Shown: positions 1 through 8,991, counted from the first letter of the stretch. The stretch: DNA of 41,972 nt from Gammaproteobacteria bacterium (GCA_030429005.1 JAUIDP010000023.1:1-41972), one strand, 5' to 3'. Numbers and translations are program-made. Notes: a model not told the origin generated them from the letters alone.

Positions 1-1099
1 TCGTGACGAATGCGGCGATGCGGAACCCGAGGAACAACCAGCAAACGGCCAATACCAGCGCAAGTCCGAGCATGGCATTGGTCTGCATGACGCTGATGGC
101 TTTGCGCGTTTGCACCGTCTGGTCGTCGGACAGCACCAGTGCGATGCCGGTGCCGGCGAGTTCCGTGTTCTTTTCTTCGATGTACCGGTTGATGCGGTCG
201 ACCAGTTCCAGCGTATTCGTGAAACTGACCTTGCTGATGGCCATCGAGATTGCCGGCATGCTGTTGAAGCTCACCAGTTGAATCGACTCCTTGTGCCCGC
301 GCACCACTCTTGCAACGCTGTCGAGCCGCACTTTCACCTGGTCCGATCCGGGCGGCGACAACAGGAACTGTGCCAGCACTTCCGGGTCGGCCGTCTTGCC
401 CGTAACCCGGAGCAGCCAGGCGTCATTGCCGACTTCGATTCGACCTGCCGACACGTCGCGGTAGGCCGCGCGCAATTGCTCGGCCACGTCGATCGACGAC
501 AGGTTGTGCGCAGCGAGCGCGCGCGGATCGATCTCTACGTGCAATTCCGGCTCGTTGAAGCCGAATGCATTCACCTGGTCCACGCCGGTCAGTCGCTCGA
601 GTTCTTCCTTGATCAGTTTGCCCTGGCGGCGAAGCCGTTCGTCGTCGGCCTGCCCGGTGACGACCACGGTCGCGGTCGGAAAGCCGTTGGACGACGTGAT
701 TTCGAGAATATCGGGATCCTCGGCATCGTCAGGCAGTTCATCGTTGGCCTTGCTTTGGATTTCCCGGCGCAGGTCGGCAATGCGCTTGTCGAAATCCCGG
801 TCGGACAGTTCGCGAAAGCGAATCAGGATGACCGAGCTGTTTTCTCGCGATGTGCTCGAGACGAACTTGATGTCGCGCACTTTGCGCAATGCATCCTCCA
901 GCGGGCCGGTCACCAGCGATTCGACATCGGCCGCGGTCGCGCCCGGCAGCACCGTCTCGATGCTGACAAAATTGAAGTTGATCTCCGGGTCCTGTTCGCG
1001 TGGCATCTGCAGGTAGGACGCTGCGCCCATGACGAGGACGACGGTGAACAGGATATTGACCAACGGATGGTTGGTCAGCAACGTACGGACGAGATTCAT
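1..1099 (-). CDS. RND-family efflux permease, N-terminal part (cut by window edge)
   Basis: This is the inner-membrane pump of a tripartite RND exporter, driven by the proton gradient. Translating the minus strand from the ATG at 1099 gives an uninterrupted frame of 366 codons that leaves the window, about a third of a normal permease of roughly 1030 residues. Residues 12-28 form the first membrane helix. They are followed by the porter-domain motif PGATAADVESLVTGPLE near residue 52 and by a stretch near residue 340 that reads as the second helix with FLGFRIAAF. The start ATG overlaps the stop of the upstream fusion-protein gene as ATGA, so the two are probably translationally coupled. The PREQDPEINF stretch near residue 33 resembles general HAE1-type pumps more than metal pumps. 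The substrate cannot be told from this. Confidence 0.9.
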   Translation of the reverse strand, partial: MNLVRTLLTNHPLVNILFTVVLVMGAASYLQMPREQDPEINFNFVSIETVLPGATAADVESLVTGPLEDALRKVRDIKFVSSTSRENSSVILIRFRELSDRDFDKRIADLRREIQSKANDELPDDAEDPDILEITSSNGFPTATVVVTGQADDERLRRQGKLIKEELERLTGVDQVNAFGFNEPELHVEIDPRALAAHNLSSIDVAEQLRAAYRDVSAGRIEVGNDAWLLRVTGKTADPEVLAQFLLSPPGSDQVKVRLDSVARVVRGHKESIQLVSFNSMPAISMAISKVSFTNTLELVDRINRYIEEKNTELAGTGIALVLSDDQTVQTRKAISVMQTNAMLGLALVLAVCWLFLGFRIAAFVT

Positions 1100-2115
1100 T
1101 CCAGGCTGACTTGCAGAGTGTCCCCGTCCTGCAGGCGCCCCTGCCCGCGGCTGACGACGAGCGTGTCCTTCGGCAGGTTGACGTCGACTGGCCGCCCGGC
1201 CTGCGCATCGGGCAGTGCGACGAAGCGCGCCTTGCCGTTGTCCACGACAAAGACGCCGAGACTGCCATCGCGCTGCACGACCAGGTCAACCGGAAGTCGG
1301 CCGCTGGACTCGATCCAGACCAGTTGGCCGCTGCTGCCGATCGGTGCCTGTTCGCCGACGAACGCCAGGCGTGCGCGTACCACGCGTGTCGACACATCAA
1401 TGACGCTTGACGTGCGCAATACCTGTACGGGCCACTCGCGCTCCTGGCTGACGAACTTGAGCATGCTGACCTGCGGAATGTTGACGGCGAAACGCGGGTC
1501 CAGTTCAACATCGACTTCCCGCCGGTCGGTCTGCACCAGTGTGACGAGCGGGCTGCCGGGTTGTGCGAAGCTGCCGACCTGCGCCTGGCGTTCGACAATG
1601 GCGGCATCGAACGGTGCCGAAATACGCGTCCGCGCAAGGTCGAGTTTCGCCCGGGCCAGTGCGGCCTGTGCACCCTTGCGGTTGGCCTCCAGCACCGTCA
1701 GGTTCGCGCGTCTCGAGATCAGCTCTTCGTCCGAGATGAAGTTTTTCTCGAGCAGGTCCTCTGCCTTGGTGAGCCGCGACCGCGCCTCGACAATCTGCGC
1801 ATCGATCGCCGCCAGGCTGGCTTCGGCCTGCGCCAGGTTGTTGCGTGCATTGGCGGCATCGAGTTCGACCAGCAATTCACCCTTCTCGACATCGGCGCCG
1901 ACATCCTCGTGGACGGCGGCAACAATGGCGGAGACTTCGGACGTCAGCGTGGCGCGATTGGCCGACACCACGGTGGCCGGCGCCCGGCGTTCCGAGTCGA
2001 CGAGGAGTTCCTGTACCGGGCGCGCCGATACCGGGATGACGGACTCTGCCTGGCTGAAGCCGGGCAGGGCCAGCAGCAACAATGCAAAAGCGGGTTTTCC
2101 GGGAAAAGTGATCAT
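1096..2115 (-). CDS. RND efflux periplasmic adaptor (membrane fusion protein)
   Basis: This is the periplasmic adaptor that links an RND pump to an outer-membrane channel. The 339 residues begin with a signal peptide likely cut after SQA (about residue 23). Next come a lipoyl-like half (VSAIVAAVHEDVGADVEKGE, about 62-81), an alpha-helical hairpin rich in Ala, Glu and Arg (about 90-160), the second lipoyl half (ISAPFDAAIVERQAQVG), and beta-barrel and membrane-proximal domains. It is somewhat short for the family and has no lipobox, so it is probably a soluble or loosely attached adaptor. It precedes the permease with a 4-nt ATGA overlap. No regulator of the TetR or MarR type is adjacent; the divergent neighbour is mscL. 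No convincing ribosome-binding site precedes the ATG, so the start is slightly uncertain. Confidence 0.9.
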   Translation of the reverse strand: MITFPGKPAFALLLLALPGFSQAESVIPVSARPVQELLVDSERRAPATVVSANRATLTSEVSAIVAAVHEDVGADVEKGELLVELDAANARNNLAQAEASLAAIDAQIVEARSRLTKAEDLLEKNFISDEELISRRANLTVLEANRKGAQAALARAKLDLARTRISAPFDAAIVERQAQVGSFAQPGSPLVTLVQTDRREVDVELDPRFAVNIPQVSMLKFVSQEREWPVQVLRTSSVIDVSTRVVRARLAFVGEQAPIGSSGQLVWIESSGRLPVDLVVQRDGSLGVFVVDNGKARFVALPDAQAGRPVDVNLPKDTLVVSRGQGRLQDGDTLQVSLE

Positions 2116-2251
2116 GCTGAGTTGCGAAGTCTATAGTCGTCGCCTGTCATTATCACGTTGCTTTTGTATCTTTTTGTAGCGCGCCCGGGCCCTCGGTACG
2201 GCATGCAGCACCCACAGACGCAGGATACGTATTGATACGGACGGCTAAAAA

Positions 2252-2281
2252 TTGCCGGGGCAGTGAATCGGGTGCTAATAA
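2252..2281 (+). promoter_or_regulatory. Candidate sigma-70 promoter of mscL
   Basis: TTGCCG at 2252-2257 and TAATAA at 2276-2281 are separated by 18 nt. They lie 34 nt before the mscL start. The -10 is good and the -35 fair. This is the only reasonable match seen in the divergent region; it has not been tested. Confidence 0.35.
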
Positions 2282-2315
2282 TGTCGGTGCACACATAACA
2301 AATAAGGGGAAAACT

Positions 2316-2717
2316 ATGTCCATGGCTTCGGAATTTAAAGAATTCGCGATGCGCGGAAACGTCGTCGATATGGCCGTTGGTATCATCATCGGCGGTGCAT
2401 TCGGCAAGATCGTTTCATCGTTCGTGGCCGATGTCCTGATGCCGCCGATTGGCATGTTGCTGGGTGGCGTCAATTTCACGGACCTCTCACTGACACTGCG
2501 CGAGGGCACTGAGGAAGCAGAGGCGGTCATGCTGAACTATGGCGCGTTCGTACAGTCCGTGGTCGACTTTCTGATCGTTGCGTTTGCGATCTTCATGGCG
2601 ATCAAGGCGATGAACTCCATGAAGAAGAAAGAGGAAGAAGCGCCCGCAGCACCACCGGAGCCGAGCAAGGAAGAAGTGCTGCTTACGGAGATCCGCGACG
2701 CGCTGCGTTCGAAATAG
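2316..2717 (+). CDS. mscL: Large-conductance mechanosensitive channel MscL
   Basis: MscL is a homopentameric inner-membrane channel that opens under membrane tension and releases solutes during osmotic downshock. The 133-residue protein has the family hallmark [21 protein letters not shown] in TM1 (about 10-31), a periplasmic loop, a second helix [16 protein letters not shown], and a charged C-terminal helix ending [10 protein letters not shown]. Length and layout match the family. The ATG at 2316 is chosen because AAGGGG lies just upstream; another ATG at 2322 is possible. A longer frame reaches upstream but lacks any family similarity. The gene stands alone with its own promoter candidate and a strong terminator. 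Confidence 0.97.
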   Translation: MSMASEFKEFAMRGNVVDMAVGIIIGGAFGKIVSSFVADVLMPPIGMLLGGVNFTDLSLTLREGTEEAEAVMLNYGAFVQSVVDFLIVAFAIFMAIKAMNSMKKKEEEAPAAPPEPSKEEVLLTEIRDALRSK

Positions 2718-2742
2718 GGGCACGCAGCAAGAGTTAAACGAC

Positions 2743-2775
2743 AACGGCCGGCTTCAGTCGAAGCCGGCCGTTTTT
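2743..2775 (+). terminator. Intrinsic terminator after mscL
   Basis: A perfect 13-bp stem (2743-2755 paired with 2760-2772) with loop AGTC runs into a T tract. It sits 25 nt after the mscL stop and before the end of the convergent yegP gene. Confidence 0.93.
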
Positions 2776-2800
2776 CAAATGGCACTATAAAACGCGTGCG

Positions 2801-3133
2801 TCAGGTCTGGTCGTCGATCGCGGCGTCTGGCGCAGACCGGCCGACGCTGGCAATGCCGTTGTCCCGACCGGACTCGGATTCGTAATTCTGGCTGGTGCCA
2901 ATCACCTGGCCGTTGGTCGACTTCAGGTTAAAGCGAAACTTGCCGCTGTCGGTCGTTTTCTTCTCAAAGCAGTTTTCATCGAGACAGTTCTTCTTCACCG
3001 ACTCGATGCCGTTGGTGCAGGAAGCCTTGGACTTGTAGCCCTCGCTGGAGAGAATCGTCTCACCATTGCCGGCTTTCAGGCGAAACCGAAATTCGCCAGC
3101 CTTGTCCTTGTAGCACTCAAATTTTCCAGCCAT
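2801..3133 (-). CDS. yegP: YegP-family protein with two DUF1508 repeats
   Basis: This is a small UPF0339 protein of unknown biochemical role. Its 110 residues match the length of E. coli YegP. Two tandem repeats are visible: FECYKDKAGEFRFRLKAGNG with SSEGYKSKASCTNGIESVKKN, then FEKKTTDSGKFRFNLKSTNG with SQNYESESGRDNGIASVGR. The ATG at 3133 was chosen because GAGGA lies about 10 nt upstream and the protein then starts MAGKFECYKD, as family members do; a longer frame to 3181 adds an unrelated leader. It stands alone, convergent with mscL. Family membership is clear, the function is not. Confidence 0.9.
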   Translation of the reverse strand: MAGKFECYKDKAGEFRFRLKAGNGETILSSEGYKSKASCTNGIESVKKNCLDENCFEKKTTDSGKFRFNLKSTNGQVIGTSQNYESESGRDNGIASVGRSAPDAAIDDQT

Positions 3134-3345
3134 GTTGTTGGTCCTCGCAATGTATATAAGTGTCCGGCACCGATTGTCCACGTGGCAGGTAGCGCATGCA
3201 AATGGGAGGCCCTATATTGTTCAGCTGACCAACATTCGGGCCGATCCGGAATCGCGGGCGGACTCTGTGGCCGGCGGCGCTCATGACAGCGGCTGCCGCG
3301 TGTGGCACATTCAGCGTCCCTTGCCATTGTTGCGAAACGATCATC

Positions 3346-5217
3346 ATGAGAACGACCCTGACCGGACCTCTTGCCGGGCTGAGCCTGCTGCTTCTCGGCT
3401 TGCCGGCGTTTGCCGATGATGAGGCTGGTGCCGGGGCGGACGACTCCGGCGTTATCGACGAGATCACCGTTATCGATCGCCGTGTCGCCAACACGCGCCC
3501 GGCCGGGACCTACGCGGCCATCGCGACCGCGCTGCGCTATGACCCCGGCACGGAACTGCAGTCGCGCGGCCTGCCCGAAGGCCAGGCCGATGTGACGGTT
3601 CGCGGGGGGCTGTTCGAGAATACCGGGTTCAAAGTCGGTGCCGTGACGGTCATCGACCCGCAGACCGGTCATTACGCGGCGGAATTGCCGTTCGACCCGG
3701 CCATCCTGTCAGCACCGGAAATCCACACCGGCATCGACAACTCGCTCGGCGGCTTTAACTCCAATGTCGCGACCGTGACCTACGCATTGCCGCGAGTGGT
3801 CCCAGGCGGCTCGTTGATGGCGGGCGCCGGTAACGACGACCTTGATTACCAGGCGGCTCGCTGGGCCCTGACTTCCGAGCGTGCTGACGACGCGACACTG
3901 GGATTGCAGCTTTCCTTCGCGCGTTCGGCCGGCGATGGCAGCATTGACAATGGCGACCACGATTTCGAGCGCTACAACCTGCAACTGCAAAGCGCCGGAG
4001 CGGACCACCAGAGCGACCTGCTGGTTGCCTACCAGGACAAGTTCTACGGCTGGCCCGGTGCTTACACCGGCTTTGCAACACTGCCCGAGACCGATCACAC
4101 GAAGACACTGCTTGTGCTTGGTAACCACCGCAGGGACACCGGCGCCGGCTGGTGGGAAGCCAGCGGTTTCTACCGCGAACTGAAGGACGATTACGACTTC
4201 GATCGCACGACAGAGGAGTCGGGTGCGCCCGGGTCGTTCGATCACGAAACCCGCGTCTACGGCGTCGGCCTGCAGGGACTGCAGAACCGCGGCAGCTGGG
4301 ATTGGCGCTACGCGGTGCAGCTCACGGCCGACGACCTGGTGAAATCCACGGACCTCGTCGAAGGCGATTTTTCGTCGCGCAACTACCTGTCGGCCAGCAT
4401 CGTCCCGGAAATGACGCTGGTCGACACGACGGACCGGCAGGTCACCGTGCGTGCCGGGCTGTCCGTGGACGTATCGAGCGAGGACGAGAACGCGGTGTTG
4501 CCGGTGCTGGGTGTGACCGTGCGCCGCGATACCGGTGGCGGCAGCCAGTTCGTCAGCCTCGACTATGCGGCGACATCGCAGGTGCCCGGCTATACGGCGC
4601 TGAAGTCGCCGCCGGCAGGGCTGTTCGGCGGCAATGCAGACCTTGGCCGCGAGCGTGCCGACGAGCTGTCGCTCAGCATTGGCCAGGATGGCACGGACTG
4701 GCAGGCGAGTATCACGGCGTTCTTTCGCAAGGATGACGACCTGGTGGACTGGACCTACTCCAGCGGCGCGCCGTTTGCACGGCAGGCCAATGCCGTGGAT
4801 ATCGACGTGCTCGGCGTGCAACTGGTCTACAGCCGCAGCTGGCGCCTGGTGGACCTCGTCGCCGGGTATTCATTCCTGGACAAGGACGAGGACTACAAGG
4901 TGGACACCGTCGACGCCAGTTTCTATGCATTGAACTTCGCCAGGCAGCGGGCGACGCTGGCAGTGCGCGTGCGTTTCTCCGAGCGGCTGGAGCTGTTGCT
5001 TGATAATGAATATCGCGACCAGGAAGCCAACCCGTTGCGGGCCAGCGCGGACACGGCGTTTATCAGTTCGGCGGCGCTGGCATGGAACGCTGAGCCGGGA
5101 CGGGGGCTCGGGGTCGCGCTGACCGTCGACAACATCGGTGATGATGACTTCGAGCAGTTTCCCGGCACACCGGCAGTCGGTCGCCAGGTCAGCCTGAGCG
5201 TGCGCTACGACTGGTAG
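3346..5217 (+). CDS. TonB-dependent outer-membrane receptor
   Basis: This is a gated outer-membrane transporter powered by TonB-ExbBD. The 623 residues start with a signal peptide (cleavage near LPAFA-DD). A possible TonB box, EITVID, follows at about residue 38, then a plug with DVTVRGGLFENTGFKVGAV, then a beta-barrel with alternating Tyr/Trp/Asp strands ending in RYDW with an aromatic last residue. It is shorter than most siderophore receptors and nearer BtuB-sized proteins. The plug carries unusual wording (DPQTGHYAAELP). I found no cobalamin riboswitch or Fur box upstream, so the ligand is unknown. ATG 3346 gives a proper signal peptide; an upstream in-frame ATG at 3283 would add a non-signal leader. 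Its 3' end overlaps the convergent hydrolase gene by 29 nt. Confidence 0.9.
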   Translation: MRTTLTGPLAGLSLLLLGLPAFADDEAGAGADDSGVIDEITVIDRRVANTRPAGTYAAIATALRYDPGTELQSRGLPEGQADVTVRGGLFENTGFKVGAVTVIDPQTGHYAAELPFDPAILSAPEIHTGIDNSLGGFNSNVATVTYALPRVVPGGSLMAGAGNDDLDYQAARWALTSERADDATLGLQLSFARSAGDGSIDNGDHDFERYNLQLQSAGADHQSDLLVAYQDKFYGWPGAYTGFATLPETDHTKTLLVLGNHRRDTGAGWWEASGFYRELKDDYDFDRTTEESGAPGSFDHETRVYGVGLQGLQNRGSWDWRYAVQLTADDLVKSTDLVEGDFSSRNYLSASIVPEMTLVDTTDRQVTVRAGLSVDVSSEDENAVLPVLGVTVRRDTGGGSQFVSLDYAATSQVPGYTALKSPPAGLFGGNADLGRERADELSLSIGQDGTDWQASITAFFRKDDDLVDWTYSSGAPFARQANAVDIDVLGVQLVYSRSWRLVDLVAGYSFLDKDEDYKVDTVDASFYALNFARQRATLAVRVRFSERLELLLDNEYRDQEANPLRASADTAFISSAALAWNAEPGRGLGVALTVDNIGDDDFEQFPGTPAVGRQVSLSVRYDW

Positions 5218-6121
5218 CCTCGATCCAGTCCAGCCAGTCGCCGGACACCTCGTCGCGATTCGTCTCGTTCAGCATCTCGTGGCGCGCGTCCGGGTAGATC
5301 TTTACCCGCAGTCGCTGGTGTCCCGTTTGCGCATAGTGCCGTAGCAGCTTCGTCATGCCCTTGTCGCCGCCGACCGGGTCGGCTTCGCCGCCGGTGATAA
5401 GAATCGGCAGCGAGGCATCGATGCGTCGCAGCGCCGTGTCGCTGGTAATTTCGGCGAGGCCGGCGGTCAGGTCCAGCCACAGGCTGGTTGTGTAGGGCCC
5501 GCCGCAAAGCGGGTCGGCAATGTACTTGTCGACCTCGGCGGCATCGCGCGTCAGCCAGTCAAGCTCCGTTCGGGCCGGCCGGAACGGCTTGTTGAAGCTG
5601 GCAAAACCCAGCGAGTCGAGCAGCTTGCTGGAACGATGCCCGTCCAGGCGCCAGCTCTCGAAGCGTGCGAGCACCCTGGCGAAAGCCAGCTTGATACGCG
5701 ACGGCCACGTCGATGCCGACAGGATCAGCGCGGCGACTTCCGGCGAGTTTCGCATCAGGAATGACTGGGAAATATAGGAGCCCATGCTGTGGCCGAGCAG
5801 AACGACCGGCAGGTCCGGGTATTGCTCGCGAATTTCGCGAAAGACCGCATGCACGTCGGCCACCACGGTTGCCCAGCCATTCTTGCCGGCGAAGTAACCG
5901 TGTTGATCGGCGTGCTCGCCATGGCCGCGGTGGTCGTGACAGTAAACGACCATGCCACGGGCTGCCGCGGCTTCGGCAAAGCGCTGGTAGCGACCCGCGT
6001 GTTCGCCGAGGCCGTGCACAATCTGCAGGGCACGCGTCGGGTTGCCGTCGGGGCGCCAGATTTGCAGCGGAATGTCGTGGCCATCGGCCGCGCGCAACAT
6101 GACGCGCTGATGGTCAGCCAT
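5189..6121 (-). CDS. Alpha/beta hydrolase, lysophospholipase or monoacylglycerol lipase type
   Basis: This is a serine hydrolase of the Hydrolase_4 group, which cleaves acyl esters of lysophospholipids or monoglycerides. The 310-residue protein shows the oxyanion strand VHGLGEHAGRY (35-45), the CHDHRGHGEH segment, the nucleophile elbow GHSMGS with Ser112, the acid Asp248 in GGEADPVGG and His281 in DARHEMLNE. No signal peptide is visible, so it is probably cytosolic or peripheral. It lies tail to tail with the TonB receptor, overlapping it by 29 nt, and diverges from the CtlX-type gene over a 111-nt gap. The substrate is inferred only from the family. Confidence 0.92.
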   Translation of the reverse strand: MADHQRVMLRAADGHDIPLQIWRPDGNPTRALQIVHGLGEHAGRYQRFAEAAAARGMVVYCHDHRGHGEHADQHGYFAGKNGWATVVADVHAVFREIREQYPDLPVVLLGHSMGSYISQSFLMRNSPEVAALILSASTWPSRIKLAFARVLARFESWRLDGHRSSKLLDSLGFASFNKPFRPARTELDWLTRDAAEVDKYIADPLCGGPYTTSLWLDLTAGLAEITSDTALRRIDASLPILITGGEADPVGGDKGMTKLLRHYAQTGHQRLRVKIYPDARHEMLNETNRDEVSGDWLDWIEATSRSARSG

Positions 6122-6166
6122 GGCACAGCTTCGCGGGCTGTGAAAGTGCGTGCGGACATTGAGTCG

Positions 6167-6195
6167 GTGGCAACATAAGCGCTACATCTTATACT
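6167..6195 (+). promoter_or_regulatory. Candidate promoter for the ctlX-M61-EamA unit
   Basis: GTGGCA (6167-6172) and TATACT (6190-6195) are separated by 17 nt and stand about 38 nt before the first gene of the unit. The -10 is strong and the -35 moderate. This is inferred from sequence alone. Confidence 0.4.
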
Positions 6196-6232
6196 GATCA
6201 GGCCCAGCGAATAAACGCGGGTCCTGCCGCGA

Positions 6233-7183
6233 ATGGTGATGACGACGATGACAGAAGCACAACTTGCGTCGGCCGTGCTGATGATCCGGCCGGTCCGCTT
6301 CGAGGGCAATCCGCTGACCGCCGCGTCAAACCGCTTCCAGCAGCACTCCGGGCTCGCCGGCACGGAGCAGAACCGGCTTGCGCAGGACGAATTCGACGGC
6401 CTGGCGGCGGCCCTGCGCGACGCCGGGGTCACGGTCGTGGTCGTGGACGACACGGACGAACCGCATACGCCGGACTCGATCTTTCCGAACAACTGGCTCA
6501 GCATGCACAGTGACGGCCGCGCCGTGCTGTACCCGATGCAGGCGACAAACCGCCGCCTCGAGCGGCGAATGGATGTGCTGGAGATGCTGGTCGACCGGCA
6601 CGGCTACCAGGTTCGCGAAGTAGTGGACTTAAGTCACTACGAAGCGTCCGGGCGATTCCTGGAGGGCACCGGCAGTCTCGTGCTCGATCGGCCGCACCGC
6701 ACCGCCTATGCCTGCCTGTCGAGTCGCACGCATTTCGATCCGCTCGGCGAGTTCGCGCAACGCATGGACTACGAGATCATCGCGTTCGATGCCCTCGACC
6801 CGGACGGCGTGCCGATCTACCACACGAATGTATTGATGCACATCGGCGAACAGCTCGCGGCCGTCTGTGCGGAGTCCATAACCGATGATGCCCAGCGCGA
6901 TGCGGTCCTCGGGAGCCTGGCGGCGTCGGGGCACGATGTGCTCGAGCTGAGTTTCGAACAGCTTGCAGCATTCGCCGGCAACATGCTCGAACTGCGCAAT
7001 GCGGATGGTGAGCGGGTGCTCGCGCTGTCGCAACAGGCTCATGACTCGCTGACGGCAGAGCAGCGTGCGCAATTGCACGCCAATGGCCGCGTCGTGACCG
7101 CGCACATTCCGGTCATCGAAACTTCTGCCGGAGGCAGCGTTCGCTGTATGCTGGCTGAAATTCATTTGCCGGGTACAGCATGA
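6233..7183 (+). CDS. ctlX: CtlX-type citrulline/arginine-modifying hydrolase (amidinotransferase fold)
   Basis: The protein belongs to the arginine deiminase/amidinotransferase superfamily, in the branch named for citrulline utilisation (CtlX). The 316 residues carry the expected pentein-fold catalytic set: Asp81 in PDSIFPNNW, Glu144 in RFLEGTGSLVLD, His197 in YHTNVLM and Cys305 in GGSVRCMLAE. All are intact, so an active enzyme is likely. It probably works on a guanidino or ureido group in the cytosol, but the exact substrate is inferred from the family. The ATG at 6233 has no clear ribosome-binding site, and in-frame ATGs at 6239 and 6248 are equally possible. Its stop overlaps the next gene as ATGA (7180-7183). 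Confidence 0.85.
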   Translation: MVMTTMTEAQLASAVLMIRPVRFEGNPLTAASNRFQQHSGLAGTEQNRLAQDEFDGLAAALRDAGVTVVVVDDTDEPHTPDSIFPNNWLSMHSDGRAVLYPMQATNRRLERRMDVLEMLVDRHGYQVREVVDLSHYEASGRFLEGTGSLVLDRPHRTAYACLSSRTHFDPLGEFAQRMDYEIIAFDALDPDGVPIYHTNVLMHIGEQLAAVCAESITDDAQRDAVLGSLAASGHDVLELSFEQLAAFAGNMLELRNADGERVLALSQQAHDSLTAEQRAQLHANGRVVTAHIPVIETSAGGSVRCMLAEIHLPGTA

Positions 7184-8991
7184 GTCAAGCGCACGAGTAC
7201 ACGATCAAACCAGCAGACCTGGGTGCGCACCTGTTCGAGGTGCAACTCACCGTCGCGGAACCGGACCCGGCAGGGCAGGTGTTTGCTATTCCCTCCTGGA
7301 TTCCGGGCAGCTACATGATTCGCGACTACGCGAAGCATGTTGTCTCGATACGCGCAGAATCAGACGGGCTTTCCGTGGCGCTGCACAAGCTGGACAAGAG
7401 CCGCTGGCAGGCTGCAGCGACGAACAGGCCCTTGACGCTGGTTGCAGAAATCTATGCCTACGACAACAGCGTGCGCGGGGCGCACCTCGACAATACACAT
7501 GCCTATTTCAACGGCACCTGCGTCTTCCCGGAGGTCGTCGGGCAGGCGGGCACCGAGTGCCGCGTCGACATACAGTCGCCGGACGCGAAAGTGGCGAGGA
7601 ACTGGCGGGTTGCGACGTCGATGCGGCGCGATGCGGCCGAACCCTACGGCTTCGGCACCTATGTCTCGGCCGATTATGCCGAGCTGATCGATCACCCGGT
7701 CGAGATTGCGGAACTGGCGATCGGCGAATTCGACGTTTGCGGCATTCCGCATGCGATCGCGATCCGGGGGCGGACCCGAGTTGACATGGCGCGTCTTTGC
7801 CATGACCTGAAAACGCTGTGCGAGGCGCACCATGAACTTCTCGGCGCGCCGGACGACCTCGACCGCTACCTGTTCCTGTTGCATGCACCCGGCAGCGGCT
7901 ATGGCGGCCTGGAGCATCGCTGGTCGTCGAGCAACGTCTGTTCGCGCGACAACCTGCCGCAACGCGGCGAGCAGGACGTCAAGGAAGGCTATCGAACGTT
8001 TCTCGGTCTTGTCAGCCGCGAGTATTTTCACCTGTGGAACGTCAAGCGGCTGAAGCCGGCGGCGTTCACGCCGTATGACCTTGCGCGCGAGTCACATACC
8101 GAGCTGATGTGGGTGTTCGAGGGCATCACGTCATACTATGACGACCTCGTGCTCGTGCGGTCGGGACTGATCACGGAGCAGAGCTACCTGGAACTGCTCG
8201 GGCAGACCATCACGCGCGTTTTGCGCAGTGGCGGGCGGCACCGGCAAAGCGTTGCGGAGTCGAGCTTCGATGCCTGGACGAAGTTCTACCAGCAGGATGC
8301 AAATGCGCCGAATGCGATCATCAGCTACTACGTCAAGGGCGCATTGATTGCAGCCACGCTGGACCTGGTGTTGCGCTCGGAGTCCGGCGGTGATGTCTCG
8401 CTGGACGACATCATGCGCGAGTGCTGGCGGCGCTGGGGTGATGGCGAGGTCGGCATGCCGGAGGACGGCTTCGAGGCAGTGTGCGCGGAACTGGCGCCGC
8501 TCGACCTGGAGGATTTCTTCAATGCCACCGTGCGCGGGACCGGCGATGTGCCGCTGCGCGCCGCGCTGGCGACAGCCGGTATCAGCTACAACCTGAGACC
8601 GGCAACCGGCAGCAGCGACAAGGGCGGCAAGAAGGGTGCGGAAACCGCCACAAAGCCGTTGTGGCTGGGCGCCACGGTGGGTGATGATGCCGGCCGGCTG
8701 GTGTTCAGGTCGGTGCTGAACGGCGGGCCGGCCGAGGCTGCCGGCGTGGCGCCCGGGGATGTGGCTGTCGCGCTGGATGGCGTGGCACTGACGAGCGCCA
8801 ATTGCGACCAGCGCCTGAAGAGTTATCGCGACCGGGAAAAGCTCGAACTCGTGGTATTTCGCGGCGATGACCTGTTGACGACGACGATCCGGCTTGCCGA
8901 AGCGCCGGAGGACACCTGTTACCTTGCCATCGACCCGGATGCCGACGAGGCGATGAACGCACTTCGCCAGGCCTGGCTGCAGCCCGCTTGA
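7180..8991 (+). CDS. M61-family aminopeptidase-like protein with altered zinc motif
   Basis: M61 enzymes are zinc metallopeptidases, many releasing N-terminal glycine. The 603 residues show the N-terminal beta domain (PSWIPGSYMIRDYAKHV at 38-53), the substrate-proximal YGGLEHRWSSS at 241-251, a catalytic domain, and a C-terminal PDZ domain (about 495-575). The zinc motif, normally HExxH before LWNVKR, reads REYFH at 280-284: codon CGC at 8017-8019 replaces the first His. Glu281, His284 and the third ligand Glu314 (WVFEGITSYY) remain. The protein may be inactive, or may bind metal differently; a base-call error is also possible. No signal peptide is visible. It is coupled to the genes on both sides by 4-nt overlaps. 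Confidence 0.9.
   Translation: MSQAHEYTIKPADLGAHLFEVQLTVAEPDPAGQVFAIPSWIPGSYMIRDYAKHVVSIRAESDGLSVALHKLDKSRWQAAATNRPLTLVAEIYAYDNSVRGAHLDNTHAYFNGTCVFPEVVGQAGTECRVDIQSPDAKVARNWRVATSMRRDAAEPYGFGTYVSADYAELIDHPVEIAELAIGEFDVCGIPHAIAIRGRTRVDMARLCHDLKTLCEAHHELLGAPDDLDRYLFLLHAPGSGYGGLEHRWSSSNVCSRDNLPQRGEQDVKEGYRTFLGLVSREYFHLWNVKRLKPAAFTPYDLARESHTELMWVFEGITSYYDDLVLVRSGLITEQSYLELLGQTITRVLRSGGRHRQSVAESSFDAWTKFYQQDANAPNAIISYYVKGALIAATLDLVLRSESGGDVSLDDIMRECWRRWGDGEVGMPEDGFEAVCAELAPLDLEDFFNATVRGTGDVPLRAALATAGISYNLRPATGSSDKGGKKGAETATKPLWLGATVGDDAGRLVFRSVLNGGPAEAAGVAPGDVAVALDGVALTSANCDQRLKSYRDREKLELVVFRGDDLLTTTIRLAEAPEDTCYLAIDPDADEAMNALRQAWLQPA

Noticed and set aside
110-2179. Long plus-strand open frame opposite the efflux genes
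   Set aside because: It is the complement of two well-supported genes and has a Arg/Ser-rich translation with no domain.
3134-3345. Cobalamin riboswitch upstream of the TonB receptor
   Set aside because: No B12-box-like sequence or matching stems could be found by eye.
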